Shown here: piece after piece, positions 16,772 through 25,416 of the stretch
Numbering within the stretch: position 1 is the first letter of the stretch
How the letters are laid out: each line of letters opens with the position of its first letter
Source of the DNA: Acetatifactor muris
GTDB taxonomy: Bacteria > Bacillota > Clostridia > Lachnospirales > Lachnospiraceae
Length of the DNA stretch: 47,718 bases
Assembly: GCF_024623325.1 (NCBI RefSeq)
Contig: NZ_JANJZD010000036.1
Location: forward strand, 1 to 47,718
Direction of reading: 5' to 3'
Translations under genes and position numbers: made by a program
Notes under the pieces: generated by a model
The model's input: only the letters and a program-made list of their open reading frames with translations
Database searches by the model: none
Told to the model about the DNA's origin: nothing

Positions 16772-17293
16772 CTATCTTTTGCCACGAAAAAACAGGCGCC
16801 AGACAAGAAATCCCACAGCCGTCCCCAAAGTATTGGTCAGGATATCATCTATCTGGAAATATCCTCTCTCCGTGACCAGCTGTAAGGTTTCGATGGTCAG
16901 GCTGGTGACAGCCCCCAGAAGCACGCAGCTCCAGAAGCGCCTGAGCCTTTCGATCGCCCAGGGCCCCAGAATTCCATAGGGAATAAACAGCAACACATTT
17001 TCCACCACAAAAGCATTGTTTCTGTCATTAATCCCCCATGTGGAAAACAACTCCAAATCGATTCCATCCCCGCCGCTGCCGCTTTCTCTGGACAGAAAAG
17101 TGATGACAAGCATCAGTGAAAGATAGGTGCCGAAAGCGGCTACCGGCAGCATTGCAGCCGGTCCTTTCCCCCCGCGCTTTCTGATCTTATTCATGGTCCG
17201 GAAAAAGACAGCAAAAACAACCCCGCCCAGCACCAGACCGTAAGGCAGAAAACGCACCATGGACAACATGTCCCTGTATATATATTCAAGCAT
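16772..17293 (-). CDS. VanZ family membrane protein
   Basis: The 173-residue protein has about four or five membrane segments. It carries the VanZ pattern FVVENVLLFIPYGILGP, then TSLTIETLQLVTERGYFQIDDILTNTLGTAVGF. VanZ of enterococci gives low teicoplanin resistance, but most members have no known role. The ATG at 17293 is preceded by GGAG with 9-bp spacing; an upstream in-frame start at 17338 lacks one. It lies between the small unknown gene and sigG. Confidence 0.88.
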   Translation of the reverse strand: MLEYIYRDMLSMVRFLPYGLVLGGVVFAVFFRTMNKIRKRGGKGPAAMLPVAAFGTYLSLMLVITFLSRESGSGGDGIDLELFSTWGINDRNNAFVVENVLLFIPYGILGPWAIERLRRFWSCVLLGAVTSLTIETLQLVTERGYFQIDDILTNTLGTAVGFLVWRLFFRGKR

Positions 17294-17366
17294 ATTATTT
17301 TCTCCGCAGAAACACCCGGGAATCCCACTGCGCCACACGCACAGTTCCTGTCACAGACTCTTCCCA

Positions 17367-17669
17367 TTAAAAGCTGTCCCAGTCTTCCCCCGAATGCTCC
17401 CATTTATCCTTCTCCGCCAAAAACCTGCCGTTCATCCACGCAACGGCCTCTACCACACCGTCCTCCGCAAATGAAAATTCCGCAGTCTCTTTCTTTTCCT
17501 CCGGTGTCTTATAAAAATTAAAAGGGTCCGGCCATATGGTGCAGCGCAGCTTTCTCCCTGCCCCGTCGTCACTGACACCTTCCAGGCGATAGCGCATCCC
17601 ATAATGGCACCCTGTAAATTCTGTCTTCTTCAGAAATTCCATCGACAGTATATCATCACGTTGAATCAC
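17367..17669 (-). CDS. Conserved-looking small protein of unknown function
   Basis: The product of about 100 residues has no membrane segment. It is rich in aromatic and charged residues (CHYGMRYRLEG, WPDPFNFYKTPEEKK, AVAWMNGRFLAEKDKWE). I do not assign a function; I recall similar clostridial proteins loosely annotated as acetyltransferases, but no GNAT motif is visible. A GTG start at 17669 was chosen because AGAGG lies 7 bp upstream and the product then begins IQRDDILSMEFLKKTEF; the frame is open to an ATG at 17717. It sits just upstream of the VanZ-like gene and downstream of sigE. Confidence 0.7.
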   Translation of the reverse strand: MIQRDDILSMEFLKKTEFTGCHYGMRYRLEGVSDDGAGRKLRCTIWPDPFNFYKTPEEKKETAEFSFAEDGVVEAVAWMNGRFLAEKDKWEHSGEDWDSF

Positions 17670-17746
17670 GTTCGTACCTCTGTTATCTGTCCGCCCGACT
17701 CTTCTGTTCACGAACATTATATCCTATTTTATTTCTTTTGCATAGG

Positions 17747-18484
17747 TTAAATATTGTTACTCATCTCTTTTTTCAGCTGGCGCATGATTTTCTTCTCCAG
17801 CCTGGATATATAGGACTGAGATATGCCAAGCAGAGAGGCCACCTCCTTTTGGGTCATCTCCTCGCCATCCCTGGTTCCCAGTCCAAAGCGCAGATTGATA
17901 ATCTTCTTCTCCCGCTCCGAAAGCTTGCTGATTGCGCCCAGAAGCAGCTTCCGCTCCGCTTCATTTTCCATATCCCGGTAAATCACATCCTCGTCGGTTC
18001 CCAGAATATCAGAGAGAAGCAGTTCATTTCCGTCCCAGTCCACATTCAGCGGTTCGTCAATGGAGACCTCCAGTTTCGTCTTGTTGTTCCTCCGCAGATA
18101 CATCAGAATCTCATTTTCAATGCATCTGGAGGCATAGGTTGCCAGCTTGATATTCTTATCGGGTTTAAAGGTATTGATTGACTTGATCAATCCTATGGTT
18201 CCTATGGAAATCAAATCCTCCACCCCCACCCCCGTATTATCAAATTTTTTAGCTATGTAAACCACCAGCCGCAGGTTATGTTCAATCAGAATGGCTTTCG
18301 CCTCATCGTCATATTCCGTTCCCAGGTCACTGATCACCTGACTTTCCTTCTCTACTTCCAGCGGCGGCGGCAGCACTTCGGCTCCACCGATGTAATGAAT
18401 TTCACCTTTTTTATGCAGGAACAGACTGTCCCTGCGAATCATTTTGAATTGCATTTTGCCCGGTAGCATTACCTTCAGAATCAT
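17747..18484 (-). CDS. sigE: Sporulation sigma factor SigE, pro-form (mother cell)
   Basis: The product is about 245 residues and is made as an inactive precursor. The first 29 or so residues are a pro-sequence with basic and hydrophobic residues, ending before HYIGGAEVLPPP, the region that follows the cleavage point in Bacillus pro-SigE. Region 2 is nearly invariant (EHNLRLVVYIAKKFDNTG, EDLISIGTIGLIKSINTF, LATYASRCIENEILMYLRRN) and region 4 ends with LLGISQSYISRLEKK. The ATG at 18484 follows AGAGG. Its upstream frame overlaps the spoIIGA stop (TTGA), so the two are translationally coupled. SpoIIGA should cleave the pro-sequence after asymmetric division. Confidence 0.97.
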   Translation of the reverse strand: MILKVMLPGKMQFKMIRRDSLFLHKKGEIHYIGGAEVLPPPLEVEKESQVISDLGTEYDDEAKAILIEHNLRLVVYIAKKFDNTGVGVEDLISIGTIGLIKSINTFKPDKNIKLATYASRCIENEILMYLRRNNKTKLEVSIDEPLNVDWDGNELLLSDILGTDEDVIYRDMENEAERKLLLGAISKLSEREKKIINLRFGLGTRDGEEMTQKEVASLLGISQSYISRLEKKIMRQLKKEMSNNI

Positions 18485-18492
18485 TACGCCTC

Positions 18493-19332
18493 TCAATCTG
18501 CCGCTTCCACGGCTCCCGTTTTATGATTTTTCTCAAAAAGTCCGGGATTTATAATTATTTCCACGGATTCCACCTCTGCACCATCTGTGCGGGAAACCTC
18601 CTCATCGCTGACAGCTATGTATACATCCTTAAATTTCAGTCTCATTCCTTCTGTATCCAGTTCCAGCTCAGGCAGAAGATACCCCCTCATGATTCCTCTC
18701 TTCTTCCCGATACTGTGATAGGGAATCACTCTGAATCCACCCGTATCCTCCCCCCAGAGTCTCTCGAACAGCGATTTTCCCACCACACAGACAGGTTTGC
18801 CGCTGATTGGTTCCATCAGGCTGTTGCCGGAGTCCATCAGTCCCACCGCTTTCACCCGGATTCCATTCCTGCACAGGGTAGCTGTACATAAATCCTTCGT
18901 CTTAAGCCCGAACCGAAACCGGCGCAGAATCAAAAATGCAATTCCACCTGCTCCCAGAATTCCCAGAGCTCCTGTCAGCACTTCTCTGGCCGGTTTCAGA
19001 CTCCTGATGAGAAAAAGCAGTATTCCTCCCATTCCAAAAGAATACAGAAGCAGTCTCTCCAGCAGCTTCAGAAACATTCTCAGGCTCCTCACAGGGAATG
19101 TGACACAGAGCATTCCCGCTGTCCCCACGCAGATTCCCGCCACCAGCTTCAATATGCCGGAAGCCGTCCAGAAAAAGGGCAGCAGATAACCTGCGGCTCC
19201 CACAGCCGCTCCCGCCGCAAGTCTCCCCGGTGAGGCAGCGCGAATGGTACTTCGGTCCACCAATATTAATAGATACAGGTTCATCACAAAATTAATGATG
19301 AACAGACTGTCAACATACAGTTCATAATGCAT
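18493..19332 (-). CDS. spoIIGA: Sigma-E processing protease SpoIIGA
   Basis: The 279-residue protein has an N-terminal part of about five membrane segments starting MHYELYVDSLFIINFVMNLYL. A C-terminal aspartic-protease-like domain holds the catalytic Asp167 in GLMDSGNSLMEP. SpoIIGA sits in the septal membrane and cuts pro-SigE in response to the forespore signal SpoIIR. The ATG at 19332 follows AAAAGG at good distance; three further in-frame upstream Mets exist. It directly precedes sigE, with which it overlaps. A Spo0A box and an unusual promoter lie upstream. Confidence 0.95.
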   Translation of the reverse strand: MHYELYVDSLFIINFVMNLYLLILVDRSTIRAASPGRLAAGAAVGAAGYLLPFFWTASGILKLVAGICVGTAGMLCVTFPVRSLRMFLKLLERLLLYSFGMGGILLFLIRSLKPAREVLTGALGILGAGGIAFLILRRFRFGLKTKDLCTATLCRNGIRVKAVGLMDSGNSLMEPISGKPVCVVGKSLFERLWGEDTGGFRVIPYHSIGKKRGIMRGYLLPELELDTEGMRLKFKDVYIAVSDEEVSRTDGAEVESVEIIINPGLFEKNHKTGAVEAAD

Positions 19333-19354
19333 TGGCATCATCCTTTTCATAATT

Positions 19355-19387
19355 ATTATAAAGGGGCTCATTTCAGGAATTTGTCAA
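19355..19387 (-). promoter_or_regulatory. spoIIG-type promoter with a 21-bp spacer
   Basis: The minus strand has TTGACA (19387-19382) and TATAAT (19360-19355), both perfect hexamers but 21 bp apart instead of 17. The Bacillus spoIIG promoter, activated by Spo0A, has perfect-looking hexamers about 22 bp apart. The ATG of spoIIGA lies about 23 bp downstream of the -10. Confidence 0.75.
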
Positions 19388-19413
19388 ATAGAGGGTAAAA
19401 GCAGCAAGAATTT

Positions 19414-19420
19414 TTCGACA
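19414..19420 (-). promoter_or_regulatory. Spo0A binding box
   Basis: The minus strand reads TGTCGAA, an exact match to the core Spo0A box (TGNCGAA). It is 26 bp upstream of the -35 of the spoIIGA promoter and abuts the ftsZ terminator. A weaker box, TGTCAAA on the plus strand, overlaps the -35 (19382-19388). Confidence 0.75.
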
Positions 19421-19454
19421 AAAACAGCCGGATGTAATGTCACCCGGCTGTTTT
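19421..19454 (-). terminator. Terminator of ftsZ
   Basis: AAAACAGCCGG (19421-19431) and CCGGCTGTTTT (19444-19454) form an 11-bp stem with a 12-nt loop. On the minus strand the stem ends in a T-rich tract of five T before the Spo0A box. It separates the dcw transcript from the sporulation operon. Confidence 0.8.
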
Positions 19455-19472
19455 AAACTGAACTGATATGAA

Positions 19473-20651
19473 TTATTTTCTCTGAAGAAAATCAGGAATT
19501 TTCAATGTCTTCTCCGTCACGGAGCTGCGGATATCCACAGGCTTCTGAATTCCCTGGACGCCATCGCCCTGAGGGACCCCAGGTGCGGCAGGCTGCACAT
19601 TCATATTGAGACCTTTCAGCGAATTCGACGCACCGTGAGAACCGGGCTGCCTGTAGGACATACCGGCGCCGAATCTGGACTGTGCAGCACCTCCGGCAGC
19701 ATCATCCTCCAGCCCCGTGGCAATCACCGTCACAGTACAGCAGTCCGTCTTCGAGTCGTCATACATCGCGCCGAAGATTATATTCACATCCTCTCCTGTC
19801 AGACTCTGCACATAATCGGCCGCATCGCTTGCATCCGGCAGCGTAATGTCCCCGGATACGTTGAGAATGACATCTGTGGCACCGTTGATAGTGGTCTCAA
19901 GCAGGGGACTCTCCACTGCCATCTTCACCGCCTCCAGAGCCTTGTCATCTCCTTTCCCTTCTCCTATACCGATATGTGCAATTCCCTTGTCCTTCATGAC
20001 CGTCTGAATATCTGCAAAATCAAGGTTGATGATGGCCGGCAGATTGATGAGATCAGTGATACCCTGAACCGCCTGCTGAAGTACTTCATCCGCTTTCTTA
20101 AGCGCCTCCGGCATTGTGGTACGCCTGTCCACAATCTGCAGGAGCTTGTCATTGGGAATGACAATCAGAGTGTCCACATGTTCCTTAATCTTCTCGATTC
20201 CTCCCAGCGCATTTACCATACGCGTCTTCGCTTCAAAGCGAAACGGCTTCGTAATCACGCCCACAGTGAGAATCCCCATCTCTTTCGCCAGCTTTGCGAC
20301 CACGGGCGCCGCGCCGGTTCCCGTACCGCCTCCCATGCCGCAGGTAACAAATACCATATCGGCACCTTTCAATGCTGAGGAAATCTCTTCCGCGCTCTCC
20401 TCAGCCGCCTTCTCGCCGATCTCCGGCTTCGCACCGGCTCCCAGTCCTTTGGTGAGCTTTTCGCCGATTTGCAGCAGCCTCGGTGCCTTACAGAGCTGAA
20501 GCGCCTGCTTGTCCGTATTCACCCCGATAAAATCCACTCCGTCAATCTGTTCGTCTACCATTCTATTTACAGCATTATTACCTGCGCCGCCTACACCAAC
20601 CACGATGATCTTTGCAGCAGATTCAGCATCGTTTGTCTTAATCTCAAGCAA
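19473..20651 (-). CDS. ftsZ: Cell division protein FtsZ
   Basis: The 392-residue tubulin-like GTPase assembles the division ring. GGAGNNAVNRM at the N-terminus and the tubulin signature GGGTGTGAAP (residues 107-116) are clear. KTLKIPDFLQRK is the conserved C-terminal peptide that binds membrane anchors. A variable linker rich in Gly, Pro and Gln precedes it. A TTG at 20651 is taken as the start: AAGGAGG lies 8 bp upstream and the product then begins MLEIKTND, like other FtsZ proteins. An upstream ATG at 20678 would place that ribosome binding site inside the gene. It has its own promoter upstream and a strong terminator. Confidence 0.97.
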   Translation of the reverse strand: MLEIKTNDAESAAKIIVVGVGGAGNNAVNRMVDEQIDGVDFIGVNTDKQALQLCKAPRLLQIGEKLTKGLGAGAKPEIGEKAAEESAEEISSALKGADMVFVTCGMGGGTGTGAAPVVAKLAKEMGILTVGVITKPFRFEAKTRMVNALGGIEKIKEHVDTLIVIPNDKLLQIVDRRTTMPEALKKADEVLQQAVQGITDLINLPAIINLDFADIQTVMKDKGIAHIGIGEGKGDDKALEAVKMAVESPLLETTINGATDVILNVSGDITLPDASDAADYVQSLTGEDVNIIFGAMYDDSKTDCCTVTVIATGLEDDAAGGAAQSRFGAGMSYRQPGSHGASNSLKGLNMNVQPAAPGVPQGDGVQGIQKPVDIRSSVTEKTLKIPDFLQRK

Positions 20652-20696
20652 GGGTATCTCCTCCTTTTCCAACCTCAAACCATAATCATACTTACT

Positions 20697-20725
20697 ATCA
20701 TATAATCATTTCTAAAATTAATCAA
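20697..20725 (-). promoter_or_regulatory. Promoter of ftsZ
   Basis: On the minus strand TTGATT (20725-20720) and TATGAT (20702-20697) are 17 bp apart, in the gap between divIB/ftsQ and ftsZ. It lets ftsZ be transcribed independently of the upstream dcw genes. Confidence 0.6.
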
Positions 20726-20771
20726 CTGTTTTCTAAAAAAATTTAGTGTCATTTCCACCTGCCCTGTGAGT

Positions 20772-21503
20772 TCAGCTCTCCGGTTTAAAGGCATATTTTC
20801 CGCTTTCCTCATCATAGGTCTGCATCTGCAGAATCCCGCTCTTTCCCTCAAGCTTTGCCAGAACCCCCGGAAGTATCATAAGCTTATCCTCCAGTCTGGA
20901 GGATTCACTTCCCAGTGCCACCCTGATCCCTCCAAAATATATGGTAATTTCGCCGGAACCGTTAAAGTATATCTTGTCCGATGTGAGACTGTATTTCTGC
21001 AGCAGCTTGGTGATGTCCAGAATCTGATTGAAGATTCCCTCGTTCTCCACCGCAAGCTTCTCTCCCGTCACCATATGGTCAAATTCCAGCCCCATGATCT
21101 GCGGCACTCCCACAGTTCTCACACTGGAGCTTTCCACCACGCACCCATCCTTGTCAAAATATACATAGGTGTCCATGTATTTCACATACCCTACCAGCGT
21201 CTTTTCATAGACAATAATCTTAACGGTATCCGGCGACAGAATATCCACATCCATGACGTCCACAAAGGGAACTCCCTCTATCCCCTTATTTTTGTACTTC
21301 GCGGATAAATAGAGAGAATTGTCCCCCAGCGGACCCTCCATAACAATATTTTTTATCTCTTCTTCCGTATAATGGACATTTCCTTCCACATAAACTGTCT
21401 TAACGGTATAGTTGATTCTGATATAAACGACCACACCGGTCAGCAGTATCAGGATAAGGCAGGCAGAGAAAATACCCGCTTTCATTCTTTTGCTTTTAAA
21501 CAC
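20772..21503 (-). CDS. ftsQ: Cell division protein DivIB/FtsQ
   Basis: The 243-residue bitopic protein has a short basic cytoplasmic tail, a membrane segment at about residues 9-27, then a POTRA domain opening with VKTVYVEGNVHYTEEEIKNIV and a beta domain (VKIIVYEKTLVGYVKYMDTYVYFDKDG, in two stretches). FtsQ/DivIB bridges early and late divisome proteins outside the cell. Its start overlaps the murA end by 8 bp, so translation is coupled. The Bacillus name is DivIB. Confidence 0.9.
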   Translation of the reverse strand: MFKSKRMKAGIFSACLILILLTGVVVYIRINYTVKTVYVEGNVHYTEEEIKNIVMEGPLGDNSLYLSAKYKNKGIEGVPFVDVMDVDILSPDTVKIIVYEKTLVGYVKYMDTYVYFDKDGCVVESSSVRTVGVPQIMGLEFDHMVTGEKLAVENEGIFNQILDITKLLQKYSLTSDKIYFNGSGEITIYFGGIRVALGSESSRLEDKLMILPGVLAKLEGKSGILQMQTYDEESGKYAFKPES

Positions 21504-22746
21504 TTGTCACACGCGCTCCTAACTCTCTGAAATCCCTGCCGATATTTTCATAGCCCCGATAGATATAAGAACAACCGCTTACAATTGTCTCTCCCTCCGC
21601 CATGATACCCGCAACCACCAGCGCAGCGCCGCCTCTCAGCTCCCTGGCTTCCAGACTGGCACCGTGCAGGCTGTCAACCCCTCTGACAGTCACACTGCGA
21701 CAGTCTTCCCTCTCAATACAGGCACCCATTTTATTCAGATCGTCCACAATACGGAAACGATTCTCAAAAATGGTCTCTTCTATGTGACTGCAGCCGCAGC
21801 TCAGCGTCTCCGCCGCCAGTACCACTGACTGCAGGTCCGTGGGAAAGCCGGGATAGGGAACCGTCACAAGTCTCACAGGCTTCGGCCTGCCTGGCGCCTG
21901 TACATAGATTCCTTCCGGCGAGGTACATACGCGGCCGCCCATCTGCCGGGCCACCGTCAGAACGGCGGCCATCTCCTCCTCGGGGGCCCGCTCCAGAAGC
22001 ACATTGCCTCCTGCGCCGATACAGCCGAATATATAGGTACCCGCCACAATCCTGTCCGCGGGCACGGTAAACGCAGTCCCCCGCAGCTTTCTGCCTCCGT
22101 GGATAATAAGCCTGGAGCTTCCCACGCCTTCGATAAACGCTCCGCAGCACTGAAGGTATCGACAGAGCGTCCGAATTTCCGGTTCCAGCGCCGCCCCTTC
22201 CAGAATCGTATCTCCGCAGGCTGCAACTCCGGCCAGAATCACATTCTCCGTTGCCCCCACGGAGGGGAACGGCAGACGAATCCAGGCGCCGTGCAGGCCT
22301 GCAGTCACGGCCTGCAGTCTGCCGTCCCTCTCTGTAAATTCCACGCCCATTTGCCCCAGCGCCGATAAATGCATATCAATGGGACGTTCTCCGATTACAC
22401 AGCCTCCGGGATGCTCCATGACGATCTCTCCGCATCTGCCCAGCAGTGCTCCCAGCAGAAACAGGGAAGAACGCATCCCCATCACCGCTTCCCGGCACAT
22501 ATCTCCTCTTTTCACCTGTGTGGAGTCAATGATCAGTCCCGTCTCCTGCCAGTATACACTGCAGCCAAGCTCCTTCAGCAGGCTGACCATGGAATACACG
22601 TCCGCTATCCTGGGACAGTTTCCAATAAAGGATTTCCCCTCCACAAGCAGTGTGGCGGCCAGAACAGGCAGCGAAGCGTTTTTAGAACCATGTATACGAA
22701 CCTTTCCCTGCAGGGCAACCCCGCCCTGAATACGAATAGAATCCAT
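21496..22746 (-). CDS. murA: UDP-N-acetylglucosamine 1-carboxyvinyltransferase (MurA)
   Basis: The 416-residue enzyme transfers enolpyruvate from PEP to UDP-GlcNAc, the first committed step of peptidoglycan synthesis. Lys22 in GSKNASLP and the catalytic Cys116 in PGGCVIGERPIDMHL are present, so the protein should be fosfomycin sensitive. FPTDLQS near the C-terminal half is also a family motif. murA is not part of the Bacillus dcw cluster; here it takes the place of murG and murB between ftsW and divIB. Confidence 0.96.
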   Translation of the reverse strand: MDSIRIQGGVALQGKVRIHGSKNASLPVLAATLLVEGKSFIGNCPRIADVYSMVSLLKELGCSVYWQETGLIIDSTQVKRGDMCREAVMGMRSSLFLLGALLGRCGEIVMEHPGGCVIGERPIDMHLSALGQMGVEFTERDGRLQAVTAGLHGAWIRLPFPSVGATENVILAGVAACGDTILEGAALEPEIRTLCRYLQCCGAFIEGVGSSRLIIHGGRKLRGTAFTVPADRIVAGTYIFGCIGAGGNVLLERAPEEEMAAVLTVARQMGGRVCTSPEGIYVQAPGRPKPVRLVTVPYPGFPTDLQSVVLAAETLSCGCSHIEETIFENRFRIVDDLNKMGACIEREDCRSVTVRGVDSLHGASLEARELRGGAALVVAGIMAEGETIVSGCSYIYRGYENIGRDFRELGARVTSV

Positions 22747-22833
22747 AAAATACCATCCGGCTTCCGATTAATTGAACTATTCTATCGTATGTGGAAAAAG
22801 CGGCTTTCGTACCTTGTCCAAATATATTCTCTC

Positions 22834-24009
22834 CTACAGTTCCTTCAGCTGGATTCTGCGGGCCACACTTAACACAAGCCCGATCTCAATCAGCAGGAAC
22901 ATTACCGAAGAACCACCATAACTGATAAACGGCAGCGAGATTCCCGTATTCGGAATCGTATTGGTCACAACAGCTATATTCAAAATGGACTGAACAGCTA
23001 TATGTCCCATAACCCCCACTACCAGCATGGCGCCGAACAGATCCGGCGCATTGTTGGCAATCACCATCATACGCCACAGAAGCATGATAAACATGACAAT
23101 GATGGCAACGGCCCCGAAAAGTCCCAGTTCCTCACAGATAATGGAAAAAATCATATCATTCTGAGATTCAGGGATAAAGTTCAGCTTCTGAATGCTCTGG
23201 CCAAGGCCCCGTCCCCAGATGCCTCCGCTGCCGATTGCATACAATCCCTGTAAGGTCTGGAAGCCTGTATCCATGGAGTCACTCTCCGGATCCAGCCACG
23301 CCAGGATACGACCGAAGCGGAAATTTCCCGTATCGCCCTTGGCCGCGGAAGATACCGCCAGGAAAATGGCCAGCGTCGCCAGAGCCGCAACTGCCAGGGC
23401 CATAAGGATAAATTTCTTATAATCGGGACTGGCCACAAATACCATCAGCACCGCAATGGCCAGAACAATAATGGCTGAGCTCAGGTTTTTGGTGATCACA
23501 TAGATTTCCAGTGCCACGGGAAGAGGAAGCGCCACCATCACCAGAAATCCTTTCATTGTGCGGACCGCTTTCCCCATCTTGCAGACCATCACTGCCAGGA
23601 ACAGAATCAGACACAGCTTCGCCACCTCAGCCGGCTGCAGATTCAGGCCGATGCCGGGAATCCGGATCCACCGAGTAGCCCCATGGGACTTCACCCCCAG
23701 AGGTGTCTTCACCAGAGGCACCAGAGCCATGGACACCAGATAGCCCAGCAGCGCAAACCTTTCCCAGAAATGATAGGGAATATTGGCCACCACAATCATC
23801 AGCACCAGTCCGATAATAATGGCCGTCAGCTGCTTTTTCAGATAATACGCCGCATCCTCAAAGCTCTGAAACGCCGTGTAGGAACTGGCAGAGTAGATCA
23901 TCACCAGTCCGAAGCCCAGCAGAAACAGCACGATAAACAGAAGGCTGTAATCAAAAAAATATTCGGATTGTTCTTTTTTCTTTCGCTTTGCTCTTCTCTG
24001 TACAGCCAT
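22834..24009 (-). CDS. ftsW: FtsW/SpoVE family peptidoglycan polymerase
   Basis: This SEDS-family protein of about 391 residues has ten hydrophobic segments. It begins with a basic cytoplasmic tail (QRRAKRKKKEQ) and LGFGLVMIYSASSY. GRGLGQSIQKLNFIPESQNDMIF and ISYGGSSVMFLL are hallmark loops. It polymerises lipid II at the division septum or, as SpoVE, at the spore cortex; the two cannot be separated from sequence alone. The ATG at 24009 follows GGGAG. It partners with the transpeptidases encoded upstream in the same cluster. Confidence 0.93.
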   Translation of the reverse strand: MAVQRRAKRKKKEQSEYFFDYSLLFIVLFLLGFGLVMIYSASSYTAFQSFEDAAYYLKKQLTAIIIGLVLMIVVANIPYHFWERFALLGYLVSMALVPLVKTPLGVKSHGATRWIRIPGIGLNLQPAEVAKLCLILFLAVMVCKMGKAVRTMKGFLVMVALPLPVALEIYVITKNLSSAIIVLAIAVLMVFVASPDYKKFILMALAVAALATLAIFLAVSSAAKGDTGNFRFGRILAWLDPESDSMDTGFQTLQGLYAIGSGGIWGRGLGQSIQKLNFIPESQNDMIFSIICEELGLFGAVAIIVMFIMLLWRMMVIANNAPDLFGAMLVVGVMGHIAVQSILNIAVVTNTIPNTGISLPFISYGGSSVMFLLIEIGLVLSVARRIQLKEL

Positions 24010-24026
24010 ATGCGCTCCCAACTTTT

Positions 24027-25391
24027 CTAATCCAGCCCCCTCACATATTCTTTAAAAAGGTTCCCTCGTACCTCATAGTTCGGGAACATCCCCCAGCTGG
24101 CACAGGCCGGTGACAAAAGCACCGCATCTCCCTCCTCCGCAAGACTGGTACAGAGCCTCAGACATTCCTCAAAGGTGTCTGCAAAACGAATCCTGTCAAA
24201 CCCGTGCCTCCCGGCGCACTCCGCAATCTTTTCTCTGGTCTGGCCTATGAGCACAAGCCATTTTACTTTTGTCCCGAAGCTTTCTATCCATTCGTCATAT
24301 TCGCTTTCCTTGTCATAGCCTCCGCCGATTAAAACCGTTGGTCTGCTCATGGCACGGATTCCCTGAATGGCAGCGTCCGGATTGGTTCCCTTCGAGTCAT
24401 TATAATAGTCCACTCCACCTTTGGACGCCACGAATTCAATTCGATGCTCCACGGCGTGAAAGGTTCTGATGACACCCAGAATCGTCTCCATGGGCACTCC
24501 CATTCCCTCCGCCACGGCAATGGCAGCCATGACATTTTCCACATTGCACAGCCCCACCAGATTCATGTCTCTGTGGATATCCAGAACTTCTGCATCCTGT
24601 CCCTCCACAGCTTTCACCACCTTGTCACCCTTCAGATAATAGCCGTTTTCCAGTTTATGTACCGAAGAAAAATAAACCACCCGAGCCGGACACCTTTCCC
24701 CGAAGGCTCTTGTATATTCATTCTCGTAATTGAGAACACAGATATCATCCTTCGTCTGGTTCACCGCGATATTTTCCTTTGCCGCCACATAAGCTTCCAT
24801 GGTGTGATGCCGGTTTAAATGGTCCGGCGTGATATTCAGTATCGCCGAGACTGCGGGGTGAAACTCCCGTATGGTCTCCAGCTGAAAAGAACTGATCTCA
24901 CCCACTGTGACAGTATCTTCCGCAGTCTTGCGACATTCCGAAGTGTAGGGATTCCCGATATTTCCCACTACAAAGGTTCTCTCTTCCCCCAGGTGGGCCT
25001 TCATGATTTCTCCCACCAGGGTGGTGGTTGTGGTCTTGCCATTGGTGCCGGTAATCGCCGCCACCCGGCCCTTTTCCTTCCGGAATCCCAGCTCTATCTC
25101 CCCTATTACGACAGCACCGTTCTCCCGAAGCGCCTTCACCAGAGGAATATCCACCGGTACCCCCGGACTTAACACCACTGTCTTCATCTCCTTTGCAGCG
25201 GATTCCGGCAGCTTGCCCGCCACGCACACCGCCCGGCTCCCTTCCGGAAGAAGCGCCCGCATTTTCTCTTCTGTCAGCTTTTCATTGCTGTCGTACAGCA
25301 CGACCTCCGCTCCCATATGTTCCAGAAGCCCCGCAGAACCGATTCCGCTGATACCGGAACCGATCACCAGACATTTTTCTCCGTCTCTCAT
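24027..25391 (-). CDS. murD: UDP-N-acetylmuramoyl-L-alanine--D-glutamate ligase (MurD)
   Basis: The 454-residue cytoplasmic ligase adds D-glutamate to UDP-MurNAc-L-Ala using ATP. Visible are the N-terminal dinucleotide-like fold VIGSGISGIGSAGLL, the ATP loop GTNGKTTTTTLVGEI, DHLNRHHTMEAY, DYYNDSKGTNPDAA and the C-terminal SPACASWGMFPNYEVRGN. The ATG at 25391 was chosen for its AAGGA with 9-bp spacing; a TTG two codons earlier is possible. Confidence 0.96.
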   Translation of the reverse strand: MRDGEKCLVIGSGISGIGSAGLLEHMGAEVVLYDSNEKLTEEKMRALLPEGSRAVCVAGKLPESAAKEMKTVVLSPGVPVDIPLVKALRENGAVVIGEIELGFRKEKGRVAAITGTNGKTTTTTLVGEIMKAHLGEERTFVVGNIGNPYTSECRKTAEDTVTVGEISSFQLETIREFHPAVSAILNITPDHLNRHHTMEAYVAAKENIAVNQTKDDICVLNYENEYTRAFGERCPARVVYFSSVHKLENGYYLKGDKVVKAVEGQDAEVLDIHRDMNLVGLCNVENVMAAIAVAEGMGVPMETILGVIRTFHAVEHRIEFVASKGGVDYYNDSKGTNPDAAIQGIRAMSRPTVLIGGGYDKESEYDEWIESFGTKVKWLVLIGQTREKIAECAGRHGFDRIRFADTFEECLRLCTSLAEEGDAVLLSPACASWGMFPNYEVRGNLFKEYVRGLD

Positions 25392-25416
25392 TCTCAATCA
25401 TCCTTCTTTCAGGCCA

